Shown here: piece after piece, positions 15,496 through 18,104 of the stretch | Numbering within the stretch: the first letter of the stretch is position 1 | How the letters are laid out: each line of letters opens with the position of its first letter | Origin: an uncultured Pseudomonas sp. | Lineage (GTDB): Bacteria; Pseudomonadota; Gammaproteobacteria; Pseudomonadales; Pseudomonadaceae | DNA: 18,104 nt | Reading direction: 5' to 3' | NCBI GenBank assembly: GCA_946886875.1 | Contig: CAMPJN010000026.1 | Location: forward strand, 1-18,104 | Made by a program: the position numbers and the translations under genes | The notes under the pieces: model-generated | Databases searched by the model: none | What the model was told of the DNA's origin: nothing | The model's input: only the letters and a program-made list of their open reading frames with translations

Positions 15496-15954
15496 GTCCC
15501 GTTGCCAATCCTCTTCTCATCTTTCGATGAATATCCCTGCTGCGCTGGTGCTGCGGGAAGCGGCGCCTGGAACCTGCATGGTGAACCACTCGTCGGAGCT
15601 GAATGGAAACTCCTGCAACCAAAATCTGGCACGCAGAGTCATGATTTGAACGACTCGATGCCAGCGTTTGCACAGCGTCTCAAGGATCTAACTCTAGGCA
15701 GCAGGGAGCATAAAACCATGAGCTACTTTCTAAACGGCCTACCTGCCTCCCAAGCAGTTTCATCAGTTATAAATCTTATTAAATAAGAATATTCCGCCTT
15801 CGACAGATCGCAGAAAGTTTGCTTGTCCGCGCAGTATCGGGAAATCGAAATAATGATCGGCCACAAAAGGGAGCGAATAAAAAGTATTGATTAAAACAAC
15901 GGACTGACGACGCCGGCGCTTCTAGGACACATGGCGTCATCAAGGAGAGAGTAA
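15496..15954 (+). other. Spacer upstream of the secreted metalloprotease gene
   Basis: AT-richer than its surroundings. A small palindrome TCTTATT-A-AATAAGA lies at 15774-15788. No promoter could be fixed. At 15905-15942 a 10-bp arm pair with one mismatch (TGACGACGCC and GGCGTCATCA) ends exactly where the AAGGAG of the next gene begins, so it could affect translation. An open frame at 15451-15786 was judged not to be a gene because it begins inside the terminator and has no family resemblance I recognise. Confidence 0.55.
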
Positions 15955-17574
15955 ATGCGCAACTTAATACATAACCTGCCCCGAACTCTGTGTTTCATGC
16001 TTGCAGCTGCATTGACAATACAGACGCAGGCAGCTGAGGTATGCAGCAAACCGGCCAACCTGCTCAAAAATGGCAGTTTCGAGAAAGGCGTCTTTTCGCC
16101 GAACAGCTTGCCGGATAACTGGTCATGGGATGCCTACAATTACGTCGCCATGCCGAGCTGGGATGACCACACGGCGCAAGCCGGGAATAAGAGCGTTAGG
16201 ATTGATTCATTGGCGCTCGACGACTCCCGTTGGATTCAAAGCATCCCGACCCGCCCCAAGACCCTCTATAACCTGTCTGGCTGGATCAAGACCGAGGATG
16301 TGAACCGCTCTCCCGAATTCATTGACGCCGGAGCGAACCTTTCGCTGTTGAATACCTTCACCCGCTCACCGGGCCTCCTTGGCACCCAGGACTGGACCAA
16401 GACCGGGGTGCTTTTCAATTCGCAAGACCAGAATCAGGTCACGGTTGCCGCACGCTTGGGGTTTTACTCAGGCACTACAACAGGCACCGCCTGGTTCGAC
16501 GACCTAAAGCTTTCTCAAGTCCTTCCAAGCAACCCGCACCCTCGCTGGAACATTTTGGTGCTCATATACCGCGGCACCGATTTCACCTACACGGATAGCT
16601 CAGGCACACAACGTCATGTGGTTGCCACGATGGCGGATGATGAAGTCGAGCAAGCAGCGAATGCTGCTCGGCAGTTTGTGGAGAAGGATATTCCGGCATT
16701 GACCAGTACCAATATGCTGCCAAGGCTGACCATCCGTTATCCGGAAGAGCCATTGACCGAACTCTCGCGCCATGGCGAAGGCTGGTGGCCGTCACCGGAA
16801 AATACGGCGCCATCGAGGGACCCCGCCTTCGACTCGGTGATTGTCATCTGGGATCCGCGTACGATCGATCAAAATACCGGACAATCCATTTGGATTGGCA
16901 GCGCCGCAGGGCTCGCCCTCGCGATGGGCACCGGGCAAGCCTATGCGACCATAATTGTCGAAGCGGCAACTTCGTACGGTCATCGCAACGTGTTCAAGCA
17001 TGAATGGGGACACTCCATCCTTCATTTTTTTGACGCAGCCGGTACGGCGCCGCCAGTCAAGGTCGAGAACCATGCGGCAGCCACACAATACGTAAACTGC
17101 CTGACCGGTAACTATTACGTATGGGAGGATGAAACAGATGCCAACCCCATTCCTAATTCGATCTACAACAACGAGTCGGGATTCACCCACGATTACTATT
17201 CCGGCATCACGGCTCGAGCGGAGGAACCAGGACGCTGCCTGGGCATTACTCCTGAGGCCTGGGCGTTTGGCGGCCCTGTATCCAACTCCGCCAACCACCC
17301 CGTATTCAGTGCGCTTTCACGAGTCGTGGCGACCGTGGACCAGGTACAAGCGCTGGTGACAAGTGACCAACTCGATGCACGCCATGGTGAAACGCTGCAG
17401 CGAACATTGAAAATTGCAGGTCTGGCTGCGGCGAAGAACCAAGATCGTATCGCCAAACTCAAGTTCGAGCTTTTCAAATCACAAACCCAATGGCTCGTAA
17501 CCAACAAACAATTACTGCCGCATGCCGGCGAACTACTGATTGCAGCCGCGCGCAGTACAGTCGCTTGTCTATAG
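15955..17574 (+). CDS. Secreted protein with carbohydrate-binding-like domain and HEWGH zinc metalloprotease motif
   Basis: 539 residues, ATG at 15955 with AAGGAG seven bases upstream. A Sec signal peptide covers about residues 1-26 (cut near TQA-AEV). Residues ~34-188 resemble a CBM4/9-type beta-sandwich: NLLKNGSFEKG at the start, W and Y/W strands, LSGWIKTED, and GTAWFDDLKLSQV at the end. Residues ~198-460 hold the catalytic-like region with HEWGH at 349-353 followed by SILHFFD, the HExxH zinc signature of zincins. There is no metzincin HxxGxxH extension; the third ligand is not obvious, with Glu407 or His412 in NESGFTHDY as guesses. The last ~80 residues look helical. Predicted role is extracellular protein cleavage, perhaps on glycosylated or surface targets. 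It lies on the opposite strand from the array and is not in its operon. Confidence 0.8.
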   Translation: MRNLIHNLPRTLCFMLAAALTIQTQAAEVCSKPANLLKNGSFEKGVFSPNSLPDNWSWDAYNYVAMPSWDDHTAQAGNKSVRIDSLALDDSRWIQSIPTRPKTLYNLSGWIKTEDVNRSPEFIDAGANLSLLNTFTRSPGLLGTQDWTKTGVLFNSQDQNQVTVAARLGFYSGTTTGTAWFDDLKLSQVLPSNPHPRWNILVLIYRGTDFTYTDSSGTQRHVVATMADDEVEQAANAARQFVEKDIPALTSTNMLPRLTIRYPEEPLTELSRHGEGWWPSPENTAPSRDPAFDSVIVIWDPRTIDQNTGQSIWIGSAAGLALAMGTGQAYATIIVEAATSYGHRNVFKHEWGHSILHFFDAAGTAPPVKVENHAAATQYVNCLTGNYYVWEDETDANPIPNSIYNNESGFTHDYYSGITARAEEPGRCLGITPEAWAFGGPVSNSANHPVFSALSRVVATVDQVQALVTSDQLDARHGETLQRTLKIAGLAAAKNQDRIAKLKFELFKSQTQWLVTNKQLLPHAGELLIAAARSTVACL

Positions 17575-17607
17575 ATCAGTGACCAGTTGCATGGGCGTTG
17601 GCGAAGA

Positions 17608-17630
17608 GCTGCCCTAGTTGCAAGGGCAGC
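17608..17630 (+). terminator. Hairpin in the convergent intergenic region
   Basis: GCTGCCCT and AGGGCAGC form a perfect 8-bp stem with a 7-base loop, 33 bases after the metalloprotease stop. No T-run follows on either strand, so termination is only possible, not shown. Confidence 0.4.
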
Positions 17631-17635
17631 AATGG

Positions 17636-17667
17636 GTAGGGTGCGCCGTGCGCACGGCGCACCCTAC
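17636..17667. repeat. Perfect 32-bp palindrome (GTAGGGTGCGCCGTGC arms)
   Basis: Sixteen bases followed by their exact reverse complement with no loop. GTAGGGTGCGC motifs of this sort recur between genes in many Pseudomonas-like genomes, to my recollection. It lies between two convergent genes, a common location for such repeats. Confidence 0.8.
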
Positions 17668-17712
17668 GAGTCAGTCCGAAGCCTGGACGCTACGGGTAAG
17701 CGGCGACGCTGA

Positions 17713-18104
17713 TCAGCCGCCGCTGGCGTTCATAAAGCGCAGCACTTTGACTTCGCCGTCGGGGCTGAATTCGTGGCGCCAGGGTTTGCCTTGCAGGGCT
17801 TTTTGTACCGCGTCGATGATCGGTTGGTCGTCCAGCGGATAGCGCCGGACCAAAGCGCGCAGGTCGATAGAGTTCTCGTGACCCAGGCATAGCAGCAGAC
17901 GGCCTTCCACGGTGAGGCGCACGCGGTTGCAGGTGCCGCAGAAGTTGTGCGAGTTCGGCGAGATAAAGCCAATGCGCGTACCGGCATGCTCCTTCAGGCG
18001 GATGTAACGGGCCGGGCCGCCGCTGTGTTCGGCGCTGTCGAGCAACTCATGCTGGCTGGCGATCAGGTTGCGCACTTCCTCGCTGGAGCAATAGGACTCG
18101 CCGC
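17713..18104 (-). CDS. moaA: GTP 3',8-cyclase MoaA, C-terminal part, 5' end cut by window edge
   Basis: 129 residues are visible up to the TGA at 17713-17715. MoaA is the radical SAM enzyme for the first step of molybdenum cofactor synthesis, turning GTP into 3',8-cyclo-7,8-dihydro-GTP in the cytoplasm. The visible part has GFISPNSHNFCGTCNRVRL, with the C-terminal cluster cysteines in the pattern CxxCx13C that bind the second [4Fe-4S] cluster holding GTP. RLLLCLG and the HENSIDLRAL segment follow. It ends with the conserved di-glycine (NASGG) needed for activity in the family. The N-terminal radical SAM motif is outside the window. A GTG at 18075 is internal, not the start, because coding continues upstream to the edge. 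Confidence 0.95.
   Translation of the reverse strand, partial: GESYCSSEEVRNLIASQHELLDSAEHSGGPARYIRLKEHAGTRIGFISPNSHNFCGTCNRVRLTVEGRLLLCLGHENSIDLRALVRRYPLDDQPIIDAVQKALQGKPWRHEFSPDGEVKVLRFMNASGG

Noticed and set aside
15451..15786. 111-codon open frame after the ferritin-like gene
   Set aside because: It starts with GTG inside the terminator hairpin, has a poor ribosome binding site and an unrecognised composition. A decayed gene remnant cannot be fully excluded.

Overview
The window looks like chromosomal DNA from a GC-rich gammaproteobacterium of the Pseudomonas/Stutzerimonas type. The basis is base composition, AAGGAG ribosome binding sites, a Pseudomonas-like MoaA C-terminus and a palindrome of a kind I recall from such genomes; this is inference, not a database result.

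Positions 1-14525 are one tandem array, all on the minus strand, of ten homologous genes (copies 1-10, numbered left to right; transcription runs from copy 10 to copy 1). Each encodes a ~456-472 residue secreted protein with a Sec signal peptide, an N-terminal CSLREA-type motif (here CxxHCSLRDA), a parallel beta-helix of GGAIxNxGxL/SxFxxN rungs, and a choice-of-anchor-Q-like C-terminus (LLPGSPAIDAG, DQRG, VCDLGAYEL). Copy 1 runs off the left edge, so the array has at least ten members. Copy 5 is split by a -1 frameshift in a run of eight G. Copies 9 and 10 are a recent tandem duplication.

The 90-183 bp spacers are not random. Before almost every gene there is a GC stem (GCGGACA...UGUCCGC type) whose sequence changes between copies by G-U wobbles that keep pairing only in the sense transcript. 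Next to it is a short CCGG-type hairpin abutting or covering the Shine-Dalgarno sequence. This looks like a repeated, undescribed leader RNA and is the most interesting signal here.

Positions 14526-14977 are a non-coding divergent region. On the plus strand follow a small ferritin-like protein (14978-15442) with a clear intrinsic terminator, a ~460 bp spacer without a convincing gene, and a secreted protein with a carbohydrate-binding-like domain and an HEWGH zinc-protease motif (15955-17574). A convergent intergenic region with a hairpin and a perfect 32-bp palindrome separates it from the 3' part of moaA (minus strand, cut by the right edge).

The array proteins and the metalloprotease are probably all exported, so the locus may form an extracellular or surface module. 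No sequence evidence fixes a function for the array proteins.
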